A DNA stretch of 22,821 nucleotides from an uncultured Bacillota bacterium (GCA_946623775.1 CAMORJ010000011.1:1-22821); one strand, 5' to 3'. Counted from the stretch's first letter, positions 1-7,226 are shown. Numbers and translations are program-made. The notes: generated from the sequence alone by a model not told the origin.

Positions 1-1622
1 CCGCACTTGGTGACAAGGGTGCGGAATGGGAATTTGCCGCCCATCGCGCAGAGCTTCAAGTAACGCTTCCACGCGAGAGCATGGTTCTTGCGGTCGAGGT
101 TGAAGAACTCAAAAGCCATAACCTGGGCAAGCGTGTAGTCGATGTAATAGAAGGGGTTTGCGAAGATATGGTTCTGCGTCAGCCACCGATGGCCGGTAGC
201 CATGTATTCGCAATCCTTATAGCAAGCGACTTTGTATGGGGTGTATTTGAGTTCCAATTCGTGCCACTTTGCATCCCTTTCGGCAGGAGTTGCTTCAGGG
301 TTCTCGTAAACCCAATGCTGGAACTCATCGACCGTCACGCCATAAGGCAAGAACGAGATAGACTCAACAAGATGCTGGAAGCGATACTTCAGCGGATTAT
401 CGAAGAACAAGTCCATCCAGGGCTCTGCGAAGAACTCCATGGACATGGAATGAATCTCGCAGGATTCCATGGTGGGGCTGCGGTATTCGGGAATTCTGAT
501 ATTACGGCCCATATAGGCTTGGAAGGAATGGCCGAATTCATGGGTTAATACATCCACGTCCCCCGCGGTTCCATTGAAATTGGAGAAAATGAAGGGGATT
601 TTGTACACAGGGAAATAATCCATGTAGCCACCCGTTTGCTTGCCGGGCTTCGCTTCAAGATCCATCACGTGATGGTCTGCCATATAGCGGAAGAAATAGG
701 AGGTCTCGGGGGAGAGCTCGTCATAAAGCTTTTTTGCGGCTTCGACTTTCTCCATCGTCGTGCCACGGGGCTTGGCATTGCCATCGGGGAAGAGGGTGTT
801 CAGATCATAGATGTGCGGGTCGCGGATTTTGGTACGTTTGAACTGCTCTTTGACCAGTTTCTCGACGATCGGCGTAACGACTTCGCGAATCTCCTCTCGG
901 TAAGAGGCAACGTCCTCGGCGTTGTAATCGAAGCGAGACATATTGAGATAGCCCAATTCGACATAATTCTTGAAGCCAAGCTTCTGTGCCATCTTCGTGC
1001 GGACTTTCACGAGCTTGTCGTAAATCTCCTCGAGTTGGTCTTTGACGCCATCAAGGTATGCATAATAGGCGGCAGATGCTTCGCGGCGCGTTTCCCTATC
1101 TTGGTCCTGCATGAATTTGGACATCTGCGAGGTATTGTAGACGCCGCCGCGGAAATGGATCTCCGCGCCAGCAAGAAGCGAGGAATACTGATCGATGAGG
1201 TTATTCTCTTCGATGGATTCCTCAACGATTCTTTCGTCGAAGGAACGAAGGGAATAATCATACATTTTGAACAAAAGCGATCCGAGCTTCTGCTCAAGGT
1301 ATTCGCGATAAGGGGATTCAACGACCGCTCTCTCCCATTCGGTTTCGGCAGCGGAGACAAGGGGCAAGCCATTGTTCATCTTATCGTTCGCGGCTTTGTA
1401 CTTTTTGTTTTTGGTGTCGATGGTGTAAAGGATCGCGATGTGGACGGTCTCGTTGTGGAGCTTATCGTTCCAAGCAGCGTGCTTCTTCCAGATTTTTAAC
1501 GCCTCTTCTTGGGAAGCGGCCGCGCGCATAGCGGCGGTGAATTCTTTGACTTGCGCCACGCATTTTTCGATGTTCGGGACGCGGAAGGGCCATTGCTCAA
1601 ATGGCTTTAGTTCTTTAGACAT
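1..1622 (-). CDS. M3 family oligoendopeptidase (PepF-like), C-terminus cut by the window edge
   Basis: Cytoplasmic zinc metallopeptidase of the M3/oligoendopeptidase F family, which cleaves short peptides. I translated the frame by hand from the ATG at 1622; it stays open for about 540 codons to the window edge. Residues 361-365 are HEFGH, the HEXXH zinc motif, and E389 in the following SCEIHS stretch sits at the spacing expected for the third zinc ligand. The N-terminal two-thirds is helical and charged, as in the family. Relatives have roughly 550-600 residues, so only a short tail should be missing. The start is supported by AAAGGA 7 bases upstream. The stop of the preceding small gene is only 15 bases away, so the two are probably cotranscribed. 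Several long open frames on the plus strand here are shadows. Family assignment is secure; substrate specificity is unknown. Confidence 0.93.
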   Translation of the reverse strand, partial: MSKELKPFEQWPFRVPNIEKCVAQVKEFTAAMRAAASQEEALKIWKKHAAWNDKLHNETVHIAILYTIDTKNKKYKAANDKMNNGLPLVSAAETEWERAVVESPYREYLEQKLGSLLFKMYDYSLRSFDERIVEESIEENNLIDQYSSLLAGAEIHFRGGVYNTSQMSKFMQDQDRETRREASAAYYAYLDGVKDQLEEIYDKLVKVRTKMAQKLGFKNYVELGYLNMSRFDYNAEDVASYREEIREVVTPIVEKLVKEQFKRTKIRDPHIYDLNTLFPDGNAKPRGTTMEKVEAAKKLYDELSPETSYFFRYMADHHVMDLEAKPGKQTGGYMDYFPVYKIPFIFSNFNGTAGDVDVLTHEFGHSFQAYMGRNIRIPEYRSPTMESCEIHSMSMEFFAEPWMDLFFDNPLKYRFQHLVESISFLPYGVTVDEFQHWVYENPEATPAERDAKWHELELKYTPYKVACYKDCEYMATGHRWLTQNHIFANPFYYIDYTLAQVMAFEFFNLDRKNHALAWKRYLKLCAMGGKFPFRTLVTKC

Positions 1623-1637
1623 AGTGTCATCCTTTCT

Positions 1638-2009
1638 TTAGATGATTTTGATAAGCGGGGATTTCCGCCCTGCCCTATCTTTCTTAATGATTGGGTGCGA
1701 GGCGAAATAACCTTTTGTGGAGCGGATGCCTTCATCCGTGACGAATAGATAATACTCGTCTTCCTCCCTGGAATAGGAAAGGCGCAGCATCCCCATATCG
1801 ACGAGGCGCTTCACCATCGATTTCGCCCTGCGAGACCTTAGGCTAAGCAAACAGCCGAAACATGCGAGGTCGGAAAAATCATTGAAGCAGGAATTGCCCT
1901 TGAGGATTTGGACTAGGCACGAATCGGAAGGAGCATAGCCGCGCAGCGAGAGTTCGTAGACGCAGTAGACGAGTTTCTTTTCCGTAATGGTAAGGCTTTG
2001 GTTATCCAC
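1638..2009 (-). CDS. Small free-standing RQC-like winged-helix protein
   Basis: About 123 residues with no catalytic motif. The pattern K-K-L-V-x-C-V-Y-E-L near the start, L-V-Q-I-L-K-G-N, D-L-A-C-F-G, then a helix K-S-M-V-K-R-L-V-D-M-G-M-L and a beta wing resembles the RQC winged helix found C-terminal to RecQ-type helicases. No helicase or HRDC domain is attached. It holds five cysteines, including CFGC, and a basic tail (KKDRAGRKSPLIK), which fits nucleic-acid binding. A TTG at 2015 is in frame but lies between the -10 box and the expected transcript start, so I prefer the GTG at 2009, which falls at the predicted +1. No Shine-Dalgarno is visible. It is followed closely by the M3 peptidase gene. 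The RQC resemblance is from memory of the motif, so family confidence is moderate; that it is a gene is likely. Confidence 0.7.
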   Translation of the reverse strand: MDNQSLTITEKKLVYCVYELSLRGYAPSDSCLVQILKGNSCFNDFSDLACFGCLLSLRSRRAKSMVKRLVDMGMLRLSYSREEDEYYLFVTDEGIRSTKGYFASHPIIKKDRAGRKSPLIKII

Positions 2010-2016
2010 GGGCAAA

Positions 2017-2022
2017 ATTATA
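2017..2022 (-). promoter_or_regulatory. -10 box of the RQC-like gene/peptidase operon
   Basis: A perfect TATAAT reads on the minus strand and is preceded directly by TG. No good -35 is found at 17 bases (AAGATA). The expected transcript start, about 7 bases downstream, coincides with the GTG at 2009, suggesting a leaderless mRNA. Confidence 0.5.
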
Positions 2023-2055
2023 CAGTAAAAACAGTGACCTATCTTAGCATTTGAT

Positions 2056-2084
2056 TTGAAATCAATTCAGCGCGTGACTAGAAT
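2056..2084 (+). promoter_or_regulatory. Sigma-A-type promoter of the Nfu gene
   Basis: TTGAAA at 2056-2061 and TAGAAT at 2079-2084 are separated by exactly 17 bases. The predicted transcript start is near 2091, at the ATG of the gene (2090), and there is no Shine-Dalgarno in front of it. This points to a leaderless or near-leaderless transcript. It is divergent from the minus-strand promoter at 2017-2022. Confidence 0.6.
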
Positions 2085-2089
2085 ATGCC

Positions 2090-2401
2090 ATGTCGATTAT
2101 GAACGAAGAAGAAACTGTAAAACTGATTGAGGCAACCCTCGATAAAATCCGCCCATTCCTTCAGCGCGATGGGGGAGACATCGATTACATCGGATTCCGC
2201 GATGGAATCGTTTACGTTTCCATGGTCGGAGCTTGCGAAGGATGCCTATATGCCCAAGACGATATCTCGGCTGGAGTCGAGATTATCCTCATGGAAGAAG
2301 TGCCTGGAGTTCTCGCTGTTAAATCCACCGAAATCCCGGACGACATCATGGCTTCCTATCTCGAGAGGAAAGGCATAACGCAAGCGGCTGAGGCAAAGTA
2401 A
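2090..2401 (+). CDS. NifU-like (Nfu) iron-sulfur scaffold protein
   Basis: A 103-residue stand-alone NifU C-terminal domain, which carries an Fe-S cluster and passes it to apo-proteins. Visible features are the helix IEATLDKIRPFLQRDGGDI, the strand GIVYVSMVGAC, and the CxxC ligand pair C-E-G-C followed by LYAQDDIS, equivalent to the usual GACxGCPSSxxT segment, then a C-terminal helix with EEVPGV. ATG 2090 and ATG 2099 are both in frame and neither has a Shine-Dalgarno; the promoter spacing favours 2090 as a leaderless start. It is monocistronic, with an intrinsic terminator 29 bases after the stop. A plausible client in this window is MiaB, a two-cluster radical SAM enzyme, but that is inference. 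Confidence 0.9.
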   Translation: MSIMNEEETVKLIEATLDKIRPFLQRDGGDIDYIGFRDGIVYVSMVGACEGCLYAQDDISAGVEIILMEEVPGVLAVKSTEIPDDIMASYLERKGITQAAEAK

Positions 2402-2429
2402 AACTTTGTAAAACTCAATTATTTAAGGA

Positions 2430-2456
2430 CGGGGTATTGCAAAATACCTCGTTTTT
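2430..2456 (+). terminator. Intrinsic terminator of the Nfu gene
   Basis: A 9-bp stem (CGGGGTATT / AATACCTCG, one G-T pair) closes a GCAA tetraloop and is followed by TTTTT. It is well placed 29 bases after the stop codon. Confidence 0.8.
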
Positions 2457-2469
2457 GCATTGTTTTTGG

Positions 2470-2515
2470 TTGAAGTGCGTCGCGCGCGTGCTATATTAAA
2501 AATATAGAAGGAGAT
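2470..2515 (+). promoter_or_regulatory. Promoter, palindrome and RBS of the small membrane protein gene
   Basis: TTGAAG (2470-2475), a 16-base spacer and TATATT (2492-2497) form a promoter. A perfect inverted repeat CTATATT-AAA-AATATAG (2491-2507) covers the -10 and the start of the transcript. The ribosome binding site AGAAGGAGAT follows, with 7 bases to the ATG. Confidence 0.6.
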
Positions 2516-2521
2516 ACAATC

Positions 2522-2755
2522 ATGGTCGAATGGTTTAACAAGCAGAGCAACATCGTCAAATTCATCCTTTTGATTCTTCCTTTCGTTGGATGGATCTGCG
2601 AGGTTATCATCCGTTGGAGCATCGTGATCACCAAAGGCGGAGTCCTCAACATCGTCCTCGCCATTGTGTACACGTTCATCGGATGGGCCTGGATCCTTGG
2701 CGTTATCGACGCCATCCTCGTCTTGCTCGGCAACAAAATGTTGTTGGTTGACTAA
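2522..2755 (+). CDS. Small two-helix membrane protein, possibly Pmp3/YqaE-like
   Basis: A 77-residue protein with two strongly hydrophobic segments, about residues 12-35 (VKFILLILPFVGWICEVIIR) and 43-70 (LNIVLAIVYTFIGWAWILGV and onward), separated by a short polar turn. Several tryptophans sit at membrane-interface positions. The second half, with NIVLAIV, a GW, then GVIDAILVLL, is reminiscent of the Pmp3/YqaE stress-related membrane proteolipids, but the match is loose. The start has a strong Shine-Dalgarno. The gene is monocistronic between the Nfu terminator and a strong bidirectional terminator. Function is not recognised with confidence; it clearly encodes an integral membrane protein. 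Confidence 0.78.
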   Translation: MVEWFNKQSNIVKFILLILPFVGWICEVIIRWSIVITKGGVLNIVLAIVYTFIGWAWILGVIDAILVLLGNKMLLVD

Positions 2756-2769
2756 TAACAACGAGCCTA

Positions 2770-2803
2770 CGAAAAAAGACCTCGCGATAGAGGTCTTTTT
2801 TCG
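2770..2803. terminator. Bidirectional terminator between convergent genes
   Basis: A perfect 14-bp stem (CGAAAAAAGACCTC / GAGGTCTTTTTTCG) closes a GCGATA loop. A-tract and T-tract flank it, so it can stop transcription from both sides. The minus-strand stop codon of cysQ touches it at 2804. Confidence 0.9.
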
Positions 2804-3586
2804 TTATTCAGGAAGAATGTTCTCGGGCTTGTTCGCGATGATATAACCCAGTCGGTTATATACATCTTCGCGGTTATAGCGGAAGCGTTCGCCATTGGGC
2901 TGAACCATTACGCCGCCAGCCTCTGTCACGATGATGTCACCTGATGCGACGTCCCATTCTTTGGTGCCGCTTGAAAACCGACAGAAGAGCTCGGCGCTGC
3001 CCTCTGCGATGCGGCAGAATTTCAATGCCGCGCCGACGCACTCGGGCTCGTATGCGAACTTGTCATGGTATTTGGCGATGAAGGCGGCTTCTCTAGCGTT
3101 GAAGAAGCTGATGGAACGAAGGGCGCGGACGGGGAAGCCGCGATCCGATACGTGGATTCTGGTCGTGACGCCACCGACGACTTTATAAGCGCCTTGGCCT
3201 TTGACGGCATAATAGTACACGCCTAACGCCGGGGCATTGATCACGCCGACGACGATTTCGTGGTCGACGCACAAGGCGATGTTGGTGACGAATCCGCCGT
3301 TGCGGGACACAAATTCTTTCGTGCCGTCGACGGGATCGACGATCCAGATGGCTCTTTGGGTTAGACGAAGCGGGGTATCCGCGCTCTCTTCGGTGAGGAA
3401 TCCGTAGTCGGGGAATCGCGCGCCTAAATACTCGCGGATGAGCTCGTCAGCTTTTTTATCGGCCTCGGTGACGGGGGAGTCATCGCTTTTCGTTTCTACT
3501 TCGAAGTCTCTACCGTAGACTTCCATGATAACCTTCTGCGCTTCGAGGGCGGCTTCGATCGCGGCTTGCAGTTCTGCTTCGTACAT
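2804..3586 (-). CDS. cysQ: 3'(2'),5'-bisphosphate nucleotidase CysQ (inositol monophosphatase superfamily)
   Basis: Hydrolyses 3'-phosphoadenosine 5'-phosphate (pAp) to AMP, a Mg-dependent and Li-sensitive reaction in this family. The 260-residue length fits. Motifs seen are SPVTEADKKAD, LTEES at 64-68, the metal-binding WIVDPVDGTKEF at 81-92 (the KEF ending favours CysQ over inositol monophosphatases), and the C-terminal EWDVASGD...TEAGG at 210-224. The ATG at 3586 directly follows the TAA of nrnA, with GAGGTGA upstream inside the end of nrnA, so translation is coupled. The stop abuts the bidirectional terminator. Sitting beside NrnA, which in other Firmicutes also removes the 3' phosphate of pAp, it suggests a second or divided pAp-clearing activity. 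Confidence 0.9.
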   Translation of the reverse strand: MYEAELQAAIEAALEAQKVIMEVYGRDFEVETKSDDSPVTEADKKADELIREYLGARFPDYGFLTEESADTPLRLTQRAIWIVDPVDGTKEFVSRNGGFVTNIALCVDHEIVVGVINAPALGVYYYAVKGQGAYKVVGGVTTRIHVSDRGFPVRALRSISFFNAREAAFIAKYHDKFAYEPECVGAALKFCRIAEGSAELFCRFSSGTKEWDVASGDIIVTEAGGVMVQPNGERFRYNREDVYNRLGYIIANKPENILPE

Positions 3587-4555
3587 TTATCTCACCTCGT
3601 CGATATCATACCCCTTTACATGGTCGAGTTCTTCTAAAACTTCTTCCATCGTGGGTTTGCCGTCGATGATTGATAATCCTGCGGCGAATGTGTGGCCACC
3701 TCCGCCGAAATAAGCAGCGACCGGCTGAACGGGGAACCCTTTATTGGAACGCAGCTCAACGCGGATCTCTCCGTTTGGGGCTTCGCAGAAGTAGGCGTAT
3801 ACGTTATTCGGGACTGCGTTCGCAATCGCATTCACATAGGAGGAGGCGTCTTCATAAGCCAAGCCGAAGGATTCATATTCCTCTTTATTGATCCAGCAAT
3901 AGCCAACTTGGCCGAATTGCTTCGTTTTCTCACACATGTATCGCTTAAATGCCTTCATCTCAGGCGTCTCGCGATAGATGATTCTCTTAAGCGTTTTCCT
4001 GTCGGCGCCGAGCTCAATGCACTTCTTGGCAACCTCCATGGTATGGGGTGTCGTGCCATAGAAAATGAAGTCGCCGGAATCCGTCATCAAGCCCGTGTAA
4101 AGAGCGTTCGCGCAGACGCGGTTGATGCTCATGTTGTTCTCGACGAAGAAGTCGAACAGAATCTCCGCCGCCGCGATGCGGTTCTTATCGGCGTACTGCG
4201 GATGCTCAAACGGCTCAGAGAGATAGTTGGGGTTATGGTGGTCGAATTTGATGAATCCCTTTGCCAAGCGGACCCTTTGGTCTTCAACCCTATGAAGGCA
4301 AGAAACGTCCACAAGGACCGCCAAAGAGGAGGCGATGGTCTCATCATCGACTTCATCCATGGGGGAAATGAATTCGAATAATGATGGGATGCCCGTCCCA
4401 ACCGCGTAAACCTTCTTATTCGGAAAGTGGTCCCTCAGGGCTTCCCTCAAGGCAATCTGGCTTCCATAGCAATCCCCATCAGGCAAACCATGACCCCAGA
4501 TTGTGACCACGTCAGCCTTTTCGATGATGGAATAGAGCTCGCCGAAGGTATTCAT
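3587..4555 (-). CDS. nrnA: DHH/DHHA1 phosphoesterase, NrnA-like oligoribonuclease / pAp phosphatase
   Basis: Degrades di- to short oligonucleotides (nanoRNA, pGpG, pApA) and pAp, using Mn. Counting from the ATG at 4555 gives 322 residues, normal for the family. Metal and catalytic motifs are H22-x-x-P-D26-G-D28, D83 in LVDVS, D105-H106-H107, D159 in MTDSGDF, and the DHHA1 substrate motif GGGGH at 284-288. The open frame extends upstream to 4660, but those 35 residues do not look like protein of this family, and a weak -10 (TATTCT, 4566-4571) lies just before 4555. Shine-Dalgarno is poor, so the message may have almost no leader. It is followed without a gap by cysQ and preceded by the EAL phosphodiesterase, whose product pGpG is a substrate of NrnA-type enzymes. 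Confidence 0.88.
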   Translation of the reverse strand: MNTFGELYSIIEKADVVTIWGHGLPDGDCYGSQIALREALRDHFPNKKVYAVGTGIPSLFEFISPMDEVDDETIASSLAVLVDVSCLHRVEDQRVRLAKGFIKFDHHNPNYLSEPFEHPQYADKNRIAAAEILFDFFVENNMSINRVCANALYTGLMTDSGDFIFYGTTPHTMEVAKKCIELGADRKTLKRIIYRETPEMKAFKRYMCEKTKQFGQVGYCWINKEEYESFGLAYEDASSYVNAIANAVPNNVYAYFCEAPNGEIRVELRSNKGFPVQPVAAYFGGGGHTFAAGLSIIDGKPTMEEVLEELDHVKGYDIDEVR

Positions 4556-4618
4556 AAAGCCCAATAGAATATCTTTTTCGCCAGAAAAAGCAAAGAAATT
4601 ATTATCCGCGCCACATTG

Positions 4619-4640
4619 AAAAGGGCGTTTGAGGAAACGC
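4619..4640 (-). terminator. Weak terminator-like hairpin after the EAL gene
   Basis: On the minus strand GCGTTT-CCTC-AAACGC is followed by CCTTTT. The stem is only 6 bp and the T-run short, so read-through from the EAL gene into nrnA-cysQ is plausible. Confidence 0.35.
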
Positions 4641-4666
4641 TTTTCGCCTTGACGATGCAAAACGGG

Positions 4667-6571
4667 CTATTCCGGTTTATTTTTTGTGCGGATGAAGTTC
4701 AGGAATTCCACTTCCGGGATCGGCTTGCTGAAATAGAAGCCCTGAACCTCGTCGGCTTCCGCTTTGCTCAGCTTATCGACCGTTTCTTGGCGCTCCACGC
4801 CTTCAAAAAGCATTTTGATTCCGCGGCCGCGGAATAAGGAGAAGAGTCCACGATACAAATCATCTTGATCGCCCACGTCGAAAGCATCCGTCATCGACTT
4901 ATCGAACTTCAAAGTGCAGACATTCAGATGGATTATCCTGGCGAAATTGGAATATCCGGTTCCAAAATCGTCGATCGCGATCCGGAAGCCCGCATTGGAT
5001 AGTGAGTCGAGGTTCTCCCCGACCACGGGGTTTTCGCCGATGGAGGAGGATTCGGTTATCTCAAAGACGATGTCGCTTGGCTCAATGTCGAATTGGCTTG
5101 CCAAAGCGAGGATGTCTTGGGATAGATATGGGTCCTGTAGCTGAAGAGGCGAGAGATTGACTTCCAGATAATCAAGCGTTTCCTTCAATTCCTTCGCGTA
5201 GAAAGCGAAGGCTCTCTTGAGGACAATCCTGCCAATCGCGACCATCTTTCCGCGCTTTTCCGCATAAGGGATGATGAGCCCAGGCATCAGCAAACCAAAA
5301 GTCGAATCGTGGAGCCTAAGCAATGCTTCCGCGCACGTGAAGCGTTTTTGCTTAATGGAATAGATGGGCTGATAGTAAAGCGAGAACGACTCCTCCCGAA
5401 TCGCTTTTTCCAGAAGATGATCCAATTCGAATAAAACGTTGCCCGAAGATGATCTATACGGTTCCAAATCCAGAACATCGGAGTCCGTCAATTCGTAGAA
5501 GAGCGTGGAGAAAGCCAAAAGCGAATCGACGTCTTTGCAATCCTCGGGGCAATGGACCAAGCAAAGCTTTGCGATGAATTGGAATGAGATTCCATTGTTC
5601 ATCATCGGGGAGGAGAATGTTTGCCTAACGGTGTCGAATATCGCTTGGTCGCTTGCCTTTTTGTCGTAGCAGCAAGCAAATGTCGCATCGCCCAAATAAT
5701 AGACGACGCAGCTTTTTTCGATCGCCATGATCTTTCCGCGCAGCATAGCGTTGCAGGCCCTGATGAAACCGATTGCCTTTTTCGGCTGATAGAGGTTATA
5801 CAAAGCCGAGGAGTTCATCGCATGGACTAAGAGGATGCTGAAATTATCGCGGAAATCGAATTTCTGTTTCATGTTGGATTCAAAGGAGGTGTAATTCCTA
5901 TCCTTTGTTTTTGCGTCGACGAAATTCTCTGGGCTTTCCAAGAACAAAGACAGCATGAAGAACGTGATGGCCGCGACAAACATCTCAATGAGCACGGCGT
6001 TCGAGAACAGTTGGAAAACGGAGGCAGCGATTTGAAGGATGAAGACGCTTATGACGGCAATCGTTTGGCTGGCGGAATGGTATTTACGGCCCAAAACAAC
6101 GAAAACGAGGCCTGAAAAAGCATATAGATAGCCAACGAAATACGGAATCCAAATGAGGCCTCCGCGTCTATATTCCGGACCGGGCAAATAATCGAAAATC
6201 TGCTTGGTGAACGCATTCACAACGAACATGATCACCAGCACAAAAAACGGTGTCATAACCAACGGGAACAGCCATCCATGCCTCTTCATATAGACGAGAG
6301 CCCTCCCGAGGTTGGTCGCATAGAAAAACACCGAGACGGTCATGGCCGAACGCACCAGCATGAAGACGGTATTCAGAGCAAACAACGTGGCGACGTCAAA
6401 CATCGGCAGCGAGGCGAGGATATCGAAAACCGCCGTTGCCAAAGCAAGGGCAATCGACACGATGAAGAGCTTGTTGCTCAGTCCGATCAGCTGACGTTTT
6501 AACACGGCGGCGAATATCAGGACAATAAATATGACAATCGCAGCGATGTCGAAATAGAGATTAAAATCCAT
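4667..6571 (-). CDS. Membrane c-di-GMP phosphodiesterase: multi-TM sensor, degenerate GGDEF, EAL
   Basis: 634 residues. Residues 1-212 hold about seven hydrophobic helices, a membrane sensor of unrecognised type. Residues 235-370 resemble a GGDEF fold, but the signature is LGDATF (293-298), so diguanylate cyclase activity is not expected. Residues 390-628 form an EAL domain with every catalytic position I can check: E415 (EALLR), N472, E504 (FEITE), D534-D535 (DDFGTGYS), K555 (LKFDKS), E590 (FEGVE) and Q610 (QGF, then SKPIP). It should therefore hydrolyse c-di-GMP to pGpG. The ATG at 6571 starts a typical TM protein; a possible -10 TACAAT lies at 6598-6603 and the Shine-Dalgarno is weak. nrnA and cysQ follow 111 bases downstream. 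Confidence 0.92.
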   Translation of the reverse strand: MDFNLYFDIAAIVIFIVLIFAAVLKRQLIGLSNKLFIVSIALALATAVFDILASLPMFDVATLFALNTVFMLVRSAMTVSVFFYATNLGRALVYMKRHGWLFPLVMTPFFVLVIMFVVNAFTKQIFDYLPGPEYRRGGLIWIPYFVGYLYAFSGLVFVVLGRKYHSASQTIAVISVFILQIAASVFQLFSNAVLIEMFVAAITFFMLSLFLESPENFVDAKTKDRNYTSFESNMKQKFDFRDNFSILLVHAMNSSALYNLYQPKKAIGFIRACNAMLRGKIMAIEKSCVVYYLGDATFACCYDKKASDQAIFDTVRQTFSSPMMNNGISFQFIAKLCLVHCPEDCKDVDSLLAFSTLFYELTDSDVLDLEPYRSSSGNVLFELDHLLEKAIREESFSLYYQPIYSIKQKRFTCAEALLRLHDSTFGLLMPGLIIPYAEKRGKMVAIGRIVLKRAFAFYAKELKETLDYLEVNLSPLQLQDPYLSQDILALASQFDIEPSDIVFEITESSSIGENPVVGENLDSLSNAGFRIAIDDFGTGYSNFARIIHLNVCTLKFDKSMTDAFDVGDQDDLYRGLFSLFRGRGIKMLFEGVERQETVDKLSKAEADEVQGFYFSKPIPEVEFLNFIRTKNKPE

Positions 6572-6713
6572 AATTTCGTATCTTTTACTTTAACACTATT
6601 GTACATGGGCGCAGGAAAAAACCATATGAAGTTTTTTTCACCCGCTAAAGTAAATGAACAAAAAACTGAATTTTAAATCATCTCACGCTTAAAACAGAGG
6701 GGACGTGTATTGG

Positions 6714-6764
6714 TTTCGGCAACAAAAAAGGGGCCGAAGCCCCAAGTGAGTTTTGTTGCCGAAA
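6714..6764 (-). terminator. Nested terminator of the ychF-ispF-argS-rpoE operon
   Basis: Directly after the rpoE stop, the minus strand has GGGGC-TTCG-GCCCC (6743-6730), a C(UUCG)G tetraloop hairpin, followed by TTTTTT. It is enclosed by a perfect 14-bp outer repeat, TTTCGGCAACAAAA (6764-6751) and TTTTGTTGCCGAAA (6727-6714), whose 3' arm includes part of the T-tract. Confidence 0.85.
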
Positions 6765-7208
6765 TCAATATTCGGGAAGCGTTTCTTTCTTGATTCCGAG
6801 GAGTTCCGATGCATCTTCGGGCTTCGGGCTCTCTTCGGATTCGGCGAGATCTTCGAGGTCATCGCTGGAAGCGACAAAGCCTTCGACGGATTGATCGTAT
6901 GCCTTGTTCTCTTCTTCATCGACGGAGTCGCCATCGGATTCCTCAACCTCGACATAGATGTCTTTGACGTCGATGTGGACGGCTTCGTATAGATGGCGGG
7001 AGCGGAGGTCCCAGTTATTGTTGCTGAGAGGGACGATCTTGCCGCTTAAGGACAAATCGCTGTAGAAGAAGCCGATGCGTTCCGCCGCTTCTTCGTCGTT
7101 GATGTCGAGTTTCTCGCGAACGCGAGCCCAAAGAGTGGCGAAAGGAAGTTCCTTGCCCTCTTCTTTCAAGATGAGGTAGGCCTCATCAATCATGCTTCCT
7201 TGTTTCAT
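6765..7208 (-). CDS. rpoE: RNA polymerase delta subunit RpoE
   Basis: Delta is a Firmicutes-specific accessory subunit that speeds recycling of RNA polymerase and release from weak DNA or RNA complexes. Residues 1-70 form the HARE-HTH domain: MIDEAYLILKEEGKELPF, then FYSDLSLSGKIVPLSNNNWDLR, the hallmark of the family. Residues 80-140 are a highly acidic, probably disordered tail (VEVEESDGDSVDEEEN and onward), as expected. The ATG at 7208 has AAAGGAAT 8 bases upstream, and argS ends 18 bases before it. It is the last gene of its operon and is followed at once by a strong terminator. The 147-residue length is a little shorter than the B. subtilis protein. Assignment is secure. Confidence 0.93.
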   Translation of the reverse strand: MKQGSMIDEAYLILKEEGKELPFATLWARVREKLDINDEEAAERIGFFYSDLSLSGKIVPLSNNNWDLRSRHLYEAVHIDVKDIYVEVEESDGDSVDEEENKAYDQSVEGFVASSDDLEDLAESEESPKPEDASELLGIKKETLPEY

Positions 7209-7226
7209 GGTCTAATTCCTTTCGTT

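Noticed and set aside
636..1499. 287-codon open frame on the plus strand
   Set aside because: It is antisense to the M3 peptidase, has no family resemblance and no ribosome binding site; the HEXXH-containing minus frame is the real gene.
3692..4381. 229-codon open frame on the plus strand
   Set aside because: Shadow of nrnA; the DHH and GGGGH motifs are on the minus strand.
4556..4660. 35-residue N-terminal extension of nrnA
   Set aside because: It is not family-like and precedes a plausible -10; the start at 4555 matches the usual beginning of NrnA.
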